The notes under the pieces are model-generated. The model was not told the DNA's origin. It worked only from the letters and a program-made list of their open reading frames with translations, and ran no database searches. Position numbers and translations under genes: made by a program. This document shows, piece after piece, positions 33,172 through 43,196 of a stretch of DNA of 64,000 bases (position 1 is its first letter; each line of letters opens with the position of its first letter). The DNA is taken from assembly GCA_930367215.1 (NCBI GenBank), contig OV884058.1, positions 217,972,208 through 218,036,207 on the forward strand, written 5' to 3'. The stretch is from Pollenia angustigena (lineage: Eukaryota > Arthropoda > Insecta > Diptera > Polleniidae).

Positions 33172-33995
33172 TTTGAAAAAAAGTTTTGCAGTAACGTATC
33201 ATAATTGATTTCTAAATTCTCCATATCCTCTTCGTATAAATCTTTAAGAGCTTCTCTTCCATTTATTTTGCCGCAAACTAATTTATTTTCAGAGTTCCAG
33301 ATGAACCATTTATCATTTACTTTGAGCCTATCATCTCTAACCACAATTTTATGCTTTTTGCTAATGTTTGAAATATTTTTCTTTAGTTGCAAGAAGGCCT
33401 TTTTTCTTTCTTGTTTTAAGGGAAGAATATATCGCTCAATTGAGATTTTTGTTCCAGCCAATTTGCTTGTGTTTTTAAATACTTTTGCAACCTCAGCACT
33501 TGTTTCTAACTCAACAATAACAGACATTCTTTTATCCCTTTCAAACATTTTTCTAGCTGAGAGAATACCAATATCAATTTTCAAAATGTCAGAGCAAACA
33601 CAATGAACTGCCTTTTTGGGATTACTATCTTTTGATACTCCTTTAAAAATAAGTTTTTTATTGCAAGTTTGCTGTTCAAGCCATAAAACATTTTTTCTAT
33701 CAACTTGCTTTTCCTTTTTTAAGATAGCTATTTCTTCTTTAAGTTCTAAATTTTCTTTTCTTAGTGATAATAGTTCAGTATTGACTGCTCCTATTTCTTG
33801 TTTTATTTCCTCCATATCTGCCTTGGTAGAAAGGATTTTCATTTTTTCATCTAAGCTTAAAGTGATTGTTTCTTTTATCACATTCATCAGATCAGTTATT
33901 TTCATGTTACCAACTAAATCTGTTTCCATGTCTGGCGATAGTTCAATATTTTTTCGCTTAGCTTGTTGTGCTTTATTTTGGATTGGTGTTGACAT
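33165..33995 (-). CDS. LINE ORF1: coiled-coil RNA-binding protein
   Basis: 276 residues from an ATG at 33995; expected to coat the element RNA and act in the ribonucleoprotein particle. Residues of about 40-100 form a charged heptad-like coiled coil ('LRKENLELKEEIAILKKEK'). Next comes an RRM-like start ('NKKLIFKGV'), then a basic C-terminal domain ('LPLKQERKKAFLQLKKNI', 'DDRLKVNDKWFIW'). There is no CCHC knuckle, unlike Jockey ORF1. This layout matches L1/L2-type ORF1 proteins. The last codons read TCA AAA AAC TAA, which creates the heptamer A AAA AAC right at the stop. The ORF2 frame is open beneath the last 31 bases. Confidence 0.85.
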   Translation of the reverse strand: MSTPIQNKAQQAKRKNIELSPDMETDLVGNMKITDLMNVIKETITLSLDEKMKILSTKADMEEIKQEIGAVNTELLSLRKENLELKEEIAILKKEKQVDRKNVLWLEQQTCNKKLIFKGVSKDSNPKKAVHCVCSDILKIDIGILSARKMFERDKRMSVIVELETSAEVAKVFKNTSKLAGTKISIERYILPLKQERKKAFLQLKKNISNISKKHKIVVRDDRLKVNDKWFIWNSENKLVCGKINGREALKDLYEEDMENLEINYDTLLQNFFSKN

Positions 33996-34394
33996 ATTTA
34001 TGTCTATGCACTTAGTTACCGACTCTATGTTCTGTTATCACTTTCTGGTGAGTTGATTAGTGTGAAAGAGTCAGCTGTTGTTTTATTTATTTTAACAGTA
34101 GTTGAAGAAGTATTTTATACATACGCATACATTCACTTGTGCCAACCGCCTTCCAGTTTGAGTGCTTTTTGATAATAAAAATTTCAACAAAAATAGAATA
34201 ATATTTTTGCAAATTTTACTACATAAATGAAGAAATTCGGGTAAACTTCAAGTGACTTGCAATCCAGACATCAACCGGCACAACCATTACACAAAAACGT
34301 CCCCAACAGAAGCCGAAATCCACCTGTTACAGAATTTTTACTTGGAGCCACGATCTTCACGTCTGCTTTGTTAAAAATATCTCAACATCATCTC

Positions 34395-34410
34395 AGGTTA
34401 TCGATTGTAT
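34395..34410. repeat. Target-site duplication of the LINE, right copy
   Basis: It is identical to 29671-29686, and directly after it Copia coding resumes with GAC CAA GTT. Confidence 0.95.
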
Positions 34411-36293
34411 GACCAAGTTTAAAAGTTGGTAACTACAAGTCGCGATGTAATATTTTTCGAGGACGAGCTTATGGCGTTCAATAAGGAAAATTCTATTGAA
34501 GAATATTGGTTTTTAATCTCTAAATCGGAGAAAAATGGCGCAAGTTCTGAAGAAACCTTTGATAACGATGTCGATAATGATTCATTATTATTGTCTTCGT
34601 TTACAGACAATAACAATGGTGTGGGGGAAGAAATCGAAAGTGAAAATATCATATCTTCAACAATACAGGATGAAGTAGTTGATTCAGAACATAAAGCTCC
34701 AGTTCCAAAGAGAAGTGAACGTTTAGCAAAGAAAGCTCAGGCCAGTCTTCTGGCGTCACATATTGAAGTCGATTTTCCATTAACTTATGAAGAAGCTCTG
34801 AAAAGTGCAGAGAGAGCAAAATGGTTAGCTACAATTAATAGCGAGATAATTTCCTTGCAAACTAATAATACTTGGACGGAAGTAACTCATCCTAGTTGCC
34901 AAATGCAATCAAAACCAAATGGGTATTTAAAATTAAGGACGAGTCAAATGGTTCCAAAAGGTATAAAGCGTGTTTGGTGGTAAAAGGCTTACCGCAGAAA
35001 AAAGGCATTGATTTCGAAGAAACTTATTCATAGGTTATACGTTATATTCGTTAAGATTGCTAGTTGCCTTAGCTGGAAAATATAACTTATATATTGAGCA
35101 AATGGATGCTGTAACTGCTTTTTTGCAAGGAGATTTGAAGGAAGAAATATATATTTACCAACCAGAGGGAGTGAAATGTGCATATCCAAACTCTGTTGTA
35201 AAACTCAACAAGGCTTTGTACGGCTTAAAGCAGGCGAGTTTGGTATGGAACAATAAGTTAGATAAAGTTCTGTTAAATATTGGTTTTATAAAGTCTAAGA
35301 TAGATCCTTGTCTGTATTAACAAATTAAGGAAACCAAGCGTACGTATTTAGCTATATATGTACGTCGATGACATGTTAATGTTTAGTAATGATATACCAT
35401 TTCGTGAAACTGTCAAGTCAAAGCTATGTCAAGAGTTTCATATGAAGATGCTTGGAGAAGCCGAAAAGTGTGTAAATATTCGAATAACTAAGAAAAACGA
35501 AAGAATTTGCTTAGATCAAGAGGAATACATCAATCAAATATTAAACAACTTCAGTATGGCAGAGTGTAATCCCGTACAAATACCAATGGATCCAAATCAA
35601 AAGCTTAAAAAGAAAGAAAACGAAATTACTACCAATAATTATCCTTATCAGCAAGCAATTGGAAGTCTAATGTATTTGCAACAGTGTACAAGACCAGATA
35701 TTTCACACGCAGTAAGTTATTGAAGTCGTTTTAATAATAATCCAAGTCAAGAACACTGGAATGCTGTTGAGAGGGTTTTCCGATATTTAAAGGGAACTAC
35801 AAGTTGTAAGCTTTCCTATAGTCAAGATGGAAACAGTGAGTTAATAGCATATTCAGACGCTGATTGGCCCAATGATATAGATGAGAGGAAGTCAATTACA
35901 GGTTATGCTGTCATTCTACAAACAGGTGCTATTTCATGGAGTAGTAAAAAACAGCAACCGAAGCAGAATACATGGCAATGTCTGCAGCTTCTCAAGAAGT
36001 TGCTTGCTTAAGAGAACTTTTTTACAAACTTGTTCCAGATATGTATCTCATGTAAGCCAACCCCAATATTTTGTGACAACAGAAGTGCAATAGCTTTGTC
36101 ATGCAATAACGTTTATAAACCCCGTTCCAAACATATTGACGTGAGACATCATTTTATAACGGAGAAAAAGCATGCAAAACAAGTTGATTTTTTACCAGTT
36201 GAAACAGATGAGATGATAGCGGACTGTCTTACGAAAGCAACAACGGCACCAAAACACAAATATTGTTTTAAAGAACTAGGTTTAAATATTTAA
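34411..36293 (+). pseudogene. Copia pol, 3' part: reverse transcriptase and RNase H (broken)
   Basis: It continues the frame interrupted at 29686. Segments seen in order: 'SRDVIFFEDE' after the integrase; the linker; the RT start with 'KWVFKIKDES' and 'QKKGIDFEETYS' in shifted frames; 'QMDAVTAFLQGDLKEEIY' with a catalytic Asp; 'KALYGLKQA'; the catalytic 'YVDDMLMF'; 'GSLMYLQQCTRPDISHAV'. RNase H follows with 'AYSDADW', 'FCDNRSAIAL' and 'RSKHIDVRHHF'. Lesions include frame changes near 34905, 35035, 35355, 35950 and 36030, and in-frame stops near 35318 and 35721. It is long dead. The stop at 36293 lies just before a purine-rich tract and the 3' LTR start. Confidence 0.9.
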
Positions 36294-36302
36294 AGGTCAA
36301 TT

Positions 36303-36485
36303 TGAGTGGGGGTGTTGTACTGTATCAAATTTAACTTTAATATTTGTAAAATATTTTTATCTAGTTTTATTTTGAATTTATGTTTTTTAATTTTTATAAA
36401 TAAAATATTTTTCTTCACTTTGTATTGAGTTACCAAAATATAGACATTGCCTTTCAATTTTACAAAAAATGTCGTGTGTTACCTT
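36303..36485 (+). mobile_element. Copia polypurine tract and start of the 3' LTR
   Basis: After the pol stop comes TGAGTGGGGG (36303-36312), then TGTTGTACTG at 36313, the TGTTG start usual for Copia LTRs. An AATAAA poly(A) signal lies near 36401. The LTR is cut at 36485 by the hAT element, and its continuation should lie just after 40637. I could not fix its CA end, and no 5' LTR exists in the window. Confidence 0.65.
36478..36485. repeat. hAT 8-bp target-site duplication, left copy
   Basis: GTTACCTT is identical to 40630-40637 and directly abuts the TIR CAGGCGCGGATCCAG. Confidence 0.9.
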
Positions 36486-37534
36486 CAGGCGCGGATCCAG
36501 CTTGTGCCTTAAGGTGGGAATTTTGTATTATACAAAAAAATAAAAAATTTGTTTTTAAAAGTTTATTAAAAACAATATGTGTATTAGGGTAAGTCCTTTT
36601 TGCAATTTTTGGGAATATCAATCTCCTTACTATACAAAATTAACATTTAATTATAAAATTTTAAGTATTTTCTAATAATTTCATGAATATAACAAGATCT
36701 TACCATTTGTACGGAAGAAGGGCGCAAAAAAAATCGCAACTCTATTTCGCGGTTTTTTTAATAAACTAAATTTTAATTGCAAATGATAGACGTTGTGATA
36801 GATGAGTTGTTTGGCGGATATATGAAACAGTGATAATTTTCAGCAGCGTAGTAATATATGCGCGGAACGAGCTTTTAAAGTTGCACAAGATATTTTTCCA
36901 TAATATAAATCAGCTTGCACTTTAAACTTAAAATTTATTTCATTAAACCCAAAAAAATAGCTTTACATTTTTGTTATACAGTTGCTTATTTTATGTATTT
37001 ATGCCTGTATTCATAAAAATATTTTAAACTTAATAAAAGTTTATTAAATTTTATAATCATTTATGAATATGGGGGCTAAAATATATATCATATATAATAG
37101 ACTGGTCGCATCTTGTATGGGATTTAAATATGAGGTTTGGTGTAAGAAATCATGATTTAATTTTTCAGGTCAATCCGACGGTGCCTAGTTGTGCCGGGTG
37201 GGGCCAAAAGTTCTCCATATTATAAAAAAAACATATTTTCTATCAGATCTTTATAGTTATACTAGTTGAAAAGCCGAAAATATGGCTTCGTTACGATCTT
37301 CCGCAGAGAAAGTACTTCAAGTGTGCCAAATTTCAGCTTTCCATGTCATCAGATGGCTTCAGAAAGTTGCGGAAAGAATAGGACATACATGCAAACATCC
37401 TGACATACTAAGAAATTATATATTGTATAGATAGATTAAAGTATTTGCTGTTTAATATTTTAGTATGATACGATGAAAGATTTCTAACCTAATTCGGGGT
37501 CGCTGAATCCAGTGGTTCTAGCCGTTTTTTTTAG

Positions 37535-37835
37535 GTTAGCTTTGGTTTTCGAGATATACCGTTATTTCGAAAATTAAGGATGTTGCACAACATAAGTTCG
37601 CGCAACTCAAAAACGCTTAAGCTTATTGGAAAACTAAAAAAACCGAAATTCCGCAATAAAATTTACTTTAAGAAAGTTAAAACTTTTTTCTTTATGTTTG
37701 CTTTGGTTTTCGAGATATACCGTTATTTCGCAAATTAAGAAGGTTGCACAACATATATTCGCGTAACTCAAGAACGCTTTAGATTATTGAAAAACTAAAA
37801 AAAACCGAAATTCCGCAATAAAATTTACTTTCTTA
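37535..37835 (+). repeat. Tandem duplication, about 150-165 bp units, inside the hAT element
   Basis: Two units both contain 'GGTTTTCGAGATATACCGTT', 'GTTGCACAACATA', 'ACCGAAATTCCGCAATAAA' and 'ATTTACTTT'. They start near 37541 and 37693. Non-coding. Confidence 0.75.
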
Positions 37836-37886
37836 TATGCGCAGTCGTTTTAGAAACATAATTTTTTTTTATGGAAAAAAAAATAA

Positions 37887-38171
37887 TTAACAATAATTAG
37901 TATTGTGGTTATTTTGTTGAACTATTTATGGTTTTTAATCCAAATTTTTAATATTTTTAATTAGGCTTAAGTTCATCAAATTTAATTTTCATTAAATTAT
38001 TTTTATGAAGAAAGGAATTTTTCAACATGAAAATTAATTAAAATTTACTGATAATTTTTCATTCTTGACTCAATCTGGGCTCGAACCTAGGCGTTTTTAC
38101 GGACAGGTTACCCTGACATGTTTCGATTGCAAACACTCAATCTCCTCAGAGGGCTTGCCGTTTAACACTCG
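37887..38171 (+). repeat. Long direct repeat A inside the hAT element
   Basis: The first about 233 bp match 38453-38685 closely, including 'GGGCTCGAACCTAGGCG'. On the minus strand that phrase contains GGTTCGAGCCC, a perfect pol III B-box core, so the repeat could be SINE-related. The final 52 bp (38120-38171) are inverted relative to the other copy. Confidence 0.7.
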
Positions 38172-38452
38172 CAGCCATCGACGACTGCTGACGTCAATAG
38201 TCAAACATCAATCCTTAAACCAAATTGTATTTAACATTTGGTAGATCGAAATTTGCTTTGAATGATTATCTATTTTAATTTATTTTACATGTTCTTCCTT
38301 TACTTCTGTTTTTTCGTACTTTTGTCAAGAATTCTTCTTGAAGTTCAAAGTACTTATTTTGTTTTTTCATTTTTTGTCTTTCTTTTTCTTGTTGACCTTT
38401 TCAGCACAACTTGAAGGACAAATGCAAACATAGAGCTCGTGCCTTAGCTTTT

Positions 38453-38734
38453 TTAACAATAATTAGTATTGTGGTTATTTTGTTGAACTATTTATGGTTT
38501 TTAATCCAAATTTTTAATATTTTTAATTAGGCTTAAGTTCATCAAATTTAATTTTCATTAAATTATTTTTATGAAGAAAGGAATTTTTCAACATGAAAAT
38601 TAATTAAAATTTACTGATAAATTTTCATTCTTGACTCAATCTGGGCTCGAACCCAGGCGTTTTTACGGACAGGTTACCCTGACATCGAGTGTTAAACGGC
38701 AAGCCCTCTGAGGAGATTGAGTGGTTGCAATCGA
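38453..38734 (+). repeat. Long direct repeat B with inverted terminal segment
   Basis: It matches repeat A up to 'ACCCTGACAT' and then continues with CGAGTGTTAAACGGCAAG, the inverse of the end of repeat A (38171 backwards to about 38122). The same end segment is therefore present in both copies in opposite orientation. Confidence 0.75.
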
Positions 38735-38824
38735 ATCTAATTTATTATCGATAGGAACCTCGATTTGAACGCAAATAACTTTAACTTTTTCAAAAATCGC
38801 TTTAAATTGTTCTTCGGCTTTATT

Positions 38825-39600
38825 TTATTTTTCTTCAAGGCACATGATTAAAATTTTGATAAGAGTTGATCCTTTTTGAAGAAATATATCTTGCTTTTGT
38901 AAAGTGATACTAAGTGGCTGTGTTACAATAAGTATCGTACTTAATATGTATATTCCGCAAAAAAATTTAAAAGTACTAATTGAGTTCCTTAATATAAAGG
39001 TAGAGATACTACCATTCCACTCAGATATTTTTTCCAAAGCTTCTACTATATGATGTACACTTGTTGCAAAGACGCATAATGAAGAGAGTTTGGCTCCCAA
39101 ATACTTTGCTAAAGCTGTTTTTCGCTTATGATGATTATATTTAAAAAATTTTGTCGTTTCTTTCACAAATGATACAACTTTTTGTATTAATGGCACTTTA
39201 TTGCTTTTAGAAATTGAAGTGTTAATTTTATGGGAATAGCAAGGCGTTTGTTTCGCATTTGTCGCTTTTCTAGAAATTTTGAACAGCTTCAATTTCTGCT
39301 GACATCAGAGGACACCCAGCTGTTTCATCTCCTACACAATTTTTAAGGTCAAGACCAAAAATTGTCAAAGCTTTAAGAAGTATTGATGATTATGCCTTCG
39401 CATCAATGGACACATCAACGTCATCAATATCTTTTGAAGCCTCTTCAAATGCGTTTACAACAAAGCCAATAAATTCTTCCCTAAAAACTTTTTGTTGTCT
39501 GTTGAAATATCTTAAAGATAAGGAAATCTAGCTTTTCCCCGACAAATCCGTGCTTTCGTCAAAAGTTATCGAATAGAATTTTGATTCATATAACACATAA
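38825..39600 (-). pseudogene. hAT transposase, broken
   Basis: Minus-strand frames give, in order, 'YSITFDESTDLSGK' (39590-39540; the hAT first-Asp region, usually 'DE.TD.S'), 'VFREEFIGFVVNAFEEASKD', and a stretch ending in stops near 39390. The longest frame (39292-38825, 155 codons) contains 'LCVFATSVHHIVEALEKI', where active relatives have 'LC.TRW..R' followed by a similar helix, and 'LSTILIVTQPLSITLQKQDI'. Stops and frame changes separate the parts. The BED zinc finger and the C-terminal dimerisation domain were not found. This is a decayed transposase of the element that surrounds it. Confidence 0.75.
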
Positions 39601-39946
39601 ATATATACGTAAATACTGCAAATACTAAGGCTTTTTAATAATTCAACCGCACGCATTATCAAGTCAAACGTTTAATCTTTGGCACCTGCTGGGATTGAAT
39701 GTAGAATAATAAGTATTTGAATTCGGTAAACTAGATGTTTCTTTGGAAATATCTAATAAATAGCTATTTGGACTAAGATATGGATACTTATTGAAAATCG
39801 TTAGAGATTCAATAAAAAAAATAAAAAAATACTTATTGAAAATGTCGTTAGAGATTCCATAAAAAAACACAAAAAAAACCTTGCTGGGATTTCCAAAAAT
39901 TTTTTACATTAAAAAAAATATTATTATTGGGAATTCTTGTATTATC

Positions 39947-40541
39947 TTTTTTTTTTTTTTAAATTTATTTTTATTATTGAATCTTTCTTATCGAAATTTA
40001 CAATATGTATTCAAATCTTAATTCTACTTGTTGTTTATTAGTTGTTACCAGTGTAACCACTAACTGCTGTATTCAAATTTTAAGACTGACTTCTAGTTAG
40101 GCTCAAAGTATCGGTTCTTTTTAGCCTCTGGTGACCTTCGAACTGAAGCAAACCCCGAGCGAGGTAGTTAGGGTGGACCATTAGTTTATCGATGTAGCTT
40201 ATTGAATATTTTTTAATTTCCTCCTGGATAGTGGGGACGTTGAGATCTCTGTGGATAATATCATTACGTATATACCATGGGGCGCAGACAATTTGTCGTA
40301 ATATTCTAGACTGTCTTCTTTGAAGCTTTTGGATGTTAGATGCGCATGCAGTACCCCATAATTGGATGCCATATGTCCATATTGGTTTTATGATGGACTT
40401 GTATAGCAGAATTTTGTTGTCTAAAGACAAGTTTGAGTTTCCACCGAGAAGCCAATGTAGTTGAGCTGCTTTAAGTTTCATAGCCGTTATTTTCGCTTCG
40501 ATATGACGAGACCAGGTCAAGCGTCTATCTATTAGCGTCTA
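39947..40541 (-). mobile_element. 5'-truncated Jockey-clade LINE with 10-bp target duplication
   Basis: The poly(T) at 39947-39960 is the poly(A) tail of a minus-strand LINE. It is flanked by TTGTATTATC at 39937-39946 and 40542-40551. Only the last about 150 codons of ORF2 and the 3' UTR remain, the usual result of incomplete reverse transcription. It lies inside the hAT element and is therefore younger than that insertion. Confidence 0.9.
40080..40520 (-). pseudogene. Jockey ORF2 C-terminal fragment
   Basis: An uninterrupted 146-codon frame begins 'MTWSRHIEAKITAMKLKA' and includes 'IIKPIWTYGIQLWGTACASN', 'QRRQSRILRQI' and 'APWYIRNDIIHRDLNVP'. It aligns residue for residue with the C-terminus of the intact ORF2 at 58266-60923 ('LKPIWCYGIQLWGTASASN', 'APWYVKNSNIHKDLNVP'). 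It belongs to a related but distinct Jockey family and cannot be functional, because endonuclease and polymerase are absent. Confidence 0.9.
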
Positions 40542-40637
40542 TTGTATTATCGAAATTAACAAAACATATTTTATAATTTACGGGGGGGAAATTTCCCTAT
40601 TCCCCCCCCCCCCCCTGAATCCGCGCCTGGTTACCTT

Positions 40638-40836
40638 TAAAACATTGCTTATGTAAAAGTCAGATGCAAAGTCATCTGACAAACCATCTGCCATCAGCTG
40701 TGTCAGAAATTTATGCCGGTATGAAATCGACAGCGGCGGCAATCTATTGACGAAATCATAAGCCGGCTAAAGTTAATATTTTACAATACCGATATATGCA
40801 TGCTCATTTCACCATTGAATAGAAATTATGTACATA
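40638..40836. other. Possible end of the Copia 3' LTR and flank
   Basis: This sequence directly continues 36477 once the hAT element and one duplication are removed, so its first part should be Copia LTR or its flank. No terminal CA could be identified with confidence. Confidence 0.4.
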
Positions 40837-41209
40837 CCCTGCAAATAATAGGACCAGTCCAAACACGCGTGTAAAGAGTAGCCCACAAGGGACCAGGACT
40901 AGTCCAAAAGTAACCCAAACGTATGGAAAAACATGGTCTATTTAACATTACGATGTCCTAGGGCAGGACCATATAACCCACATTTGGACTATTAAGGAGT
41001 AGTTTTAAAGCTACTCCATGGTATACACAAGAGGATTAGTTTTGAAGTCGTTTAAAAACGAAAGCATGTCGTTAAAAAACGAAGACATGTCGTCTCACTA
41101 CAAACACTTTTTAACAATGACATGGTCCATGCTTGCATTGCATCGGACCAGTCCATGGAGTAGTCCATTTTATAAAAATGGATCAGGTGGTCCAATTTCA
41201 TTTGCAAGG
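40837..41209. mobile_element. CCCTGCAAATAA MITE, copy 3
   Basis: The 373-bp copy has a single right-end unit. The left end is CCCTGCAAATAATAGGACC and the right end is degenerate (TTTGCAAGG). It shares the interior 'AAACACGCGTGTAAAGAGTA' with copy 1. No convincing target duplication was found. Confidence 0.85.
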
Positions 41210-42407
41210 TATATTTATAAATAATATTTCATTATTATATCCTCAATTGGTATTTTCAAATTGAAAGAAACAAATTAAAGACGGCTGAAGTCTTTTACGG
41301 CGCAAATAAAAATTTTTGTAGCGGCAGCACGAGTTAAGTTTAAGTTCGAGTTGGAAAGGAGAAAGTCAAAAGTGAAACCACTTCCATCTTTCAAATACAA
41401 TTGATTTTATTTTTCATCTTTCTTTTTCTTTAATAATAAAATATCTTAAAACTAAAATAGCTAATAAGAATAAACAAAATATCTAAAGTACAAAAATTAG
41501 TTTAATTTGGTTTCCCAGAATTTATACAGAGTAATAGGTCATAAAGAAATCAGTACATTGTATGTAAAATAAACAAATAGTAAAAATACAAAATATCCAA
41601 TAAGTAAATTTGATTTCTTGGAAATTATGTAGAGTAAAGAAATCAGTACATTGTAAAGTAAACAAATAGTACAAGGTTTCGATAATGCAATATAAGCATA
41701 AAAGATTTGGATCAAAAATGTCAAATAGTAAAATATTAATAACTTAAAAAGTATTTTAATTACTTAGCTAAATATATGTATGTATGTAGTACAATTTTGT
41801 AATGAGATTTATGTGTTTATGGTGGTTTTGCTATGGGTGATAACATAACTCACGCTATTTAAACCGAGATCTACTTTGGTTTCTGCAATTACTATGCGAA
41901 AAAAACAGAGACAATGTCAGAAGCAAATTACATGTGCATTTAAGACCGAATGTTATAAACCTTATGTAAAACGGTAATTTTGAAAGACATGCTTGAAAAG
42001 ATGACAAGTCAAATGTGAAAAACATGCCGTGTACATGCTCCTTAATTAATGTTGACATAAATTTAGTTGACCGATAAACTGTCCGTTAACGATTTTGGTT
42101 TTCTCAATATACAGATAGAAAACATTGTTTTCAGTTGGCAGCACCTCTAAAAATATATGCAAAAGTTGGGAGTCTTCAACTGATCGAATTCATCTGTACG
42201 GCAATGACAGATGACGGTGAGAGAACCAAATTTCTTTAATATGCAGCTTTTCGTCGGAAAAAGAGAATATCATCCAATGAGAAAACGGTCAATAAAGTTG
42301 AAGTTACTGGGGTTAAACTTCTACATATCTTCGTTATATTCATTTTTGTCCTTTTTCTTGGCTCCTTTCAGTTTACCTTATCACACACATGTTTCCTACG
42401 TACTTAC
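41210..42407. other. Gene-free stretch, possibly intron of the broken ADGF gene
   Basis: No second ADGF exon was found. A 60-70 bp direct repeat ('ATAAAGAAATCAGTACATTG' near 41540, and again near 41637) is visible. The stretch would be the beginning of the intron downstream of the exon at 42408-43157 if that gene were ever spliced as predicted. Confidence 0.4.
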
Positions 42408-43157
42408 TATTGGCAAAGTTGAACGGATTTCTAAATATTGTACACCATCAGCCTGGAACTCTTCTAAAGCATTATAATAGTAATCCCCCATACAGGAGTA
42501 TAGAACAACAAGCCATTGATAAGAGTAAATAATTCTTCAAATTTGTTCCAAATTTCTTTGCTATCTGAAAATTTTTCCATCGAATATAAAGATAATTGTT
42601 CACGCAAACTTTAATCAACCGTTGCATTTCCATATAATTTTCTAACATCAGACAACAATTTCCACCTGCAGTTAACTTCGTATTCCGGGATCGGTACAGT
42701 TGAGAATTTGAATTGCACAGCCTTTTGATTGATACGGTTTTCCATAAATGTTCTCGATAAGTAGAATTTGTAACACAATCTGTACTACACAATGCTGTAT
42801 CGTGGGCATGCAATACACCTCTTTTGGGCATTCTAGCAATATATTGATAAAGATTCGATTGCTCTATTTTCTCCAAAACTTTAAAGAAATTTTGGGAAGG
42901 TTTAAATAATTCGGGAACACGCAAACCCTCTTCATATTCTTCGATTTTCTCTTTCATAATAGTATTAACGGCATTTTTGCTCCAATACTTGCATTTATTT
43001 CATCGCGAAAGACATTATCACGTACGATGTTATAAGCCTCTAAGCTTAGACGTTCGGCAGGTTCATAGTCGGGTTCCAGCGAGGGCAAACTTTCAACTCT
43101 ACGGTTAATTACCAACAGAAGGACAGCTGGTGCCCAAAAGAATTTAAAAACTTGCAT
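42408..43157 (-). pseudogene. ADGF (secreted ADA2/CECR1-type adenosine deaminase growth factor), first coding exon, broken
   Basis: Members of this family are secreted adenosine deaminases. Minus-strand reading starts with ATG at 43157 and a signal peptide ('MQVFKFFWAPAVLLLV'), then 'PDYEPAERLSLEAYNIV'. Further on come 'RMPKRGVLHAHDTALCSTD' (the HAHD metal-binding start of the deaminase fold; relatives have MPKGG), 'VPIPEYEVNCRWKLLS', 'INGLLFYTPVW' and 'LEEFQADGVQYLEIRSTLP'. The last is followed by a good splice donor, GTAAGTA, at 42407-42401. Lesions: frame changes near 42960, 42742 and 42490, and an in-frame TAA at 42613-42611. Later exons with the remaining catalytic residues do not appear further left. 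It is probably a partial duplicated pseudogene; sequencing error is less likely because nearby LINE frames of over 1,000 codons are intact. Confidence 0.85.
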
Positions 43158-43196
43158 TATAATTTTAGTTTTATTTTCTACTTATTCCTGGTAATT

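Larger units (their letters stand above)
29687..34394 (-). mobile_element. Full-length two-ORF non-LTR retrotransposon (CR1/L2-like group, tentative)
   Basis: The 4.7 kb minus-strand LINE is inserted in Copia pol with a perfect 16-bp duplication. Order on its own strand: 5' UTR of about 400 bp, ORF1 (33995-33165), ORF2 (33168 or 33093 to 29884), 3' UTR of about 185 bp, and a tail made of TACTATA-type repeats, not poly(A). ORF1 is of coiled-coil type without zinc knuckles. ORF2 has an APE endonuclease and a reverse transcriptase. A simple-repeat tail together with this ORF1 type points to the CR1/L2 group, but I cannot place the clade firmly. Both ORFs are open, so the copy is young and may be competent. 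Confidence 0.9.
36486..40629. mobile_element. hAT DNA transposon, 4.1 kb, decayed
   Basis: The ends are CAGGCGCGGATCCAG and its inverse ATCCGCGCCTG, extended on the right by CTGA; 14 of 15 bases match. It is flanked by the 8-bp duplication GTTACCTT. It carries a broken transposase on the minus strand (38825-39600), a pair of about 220-bp direct repeats (37887 and 38453) and a truncated Jockey LINE (39947-40541). It is inserted in, or immediately beside, the Copia 3' LTR. A C run next to the right end (40603-40615) may be hard to sequence. The transposase type looks like the ZMYM/DUF4371-containing hAT group (inference from motifs). Confidence 0.9.

Noticed and set aside
33205..34056. Plus-strand open frames of 133 and 146 codons
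   Set aside because: They are antisense shadows of the LINE ORF1 on the minus strand, with Ser/Phe/Leu-rich composition typical of such shadows.
40603..40615. C run near the right end of the hAT element as a telomere- or G4-like signal
   Set aside because: It is a single homopolymer run next to a G run of the opposite strand; more likely a homopolymer expansion in the element.
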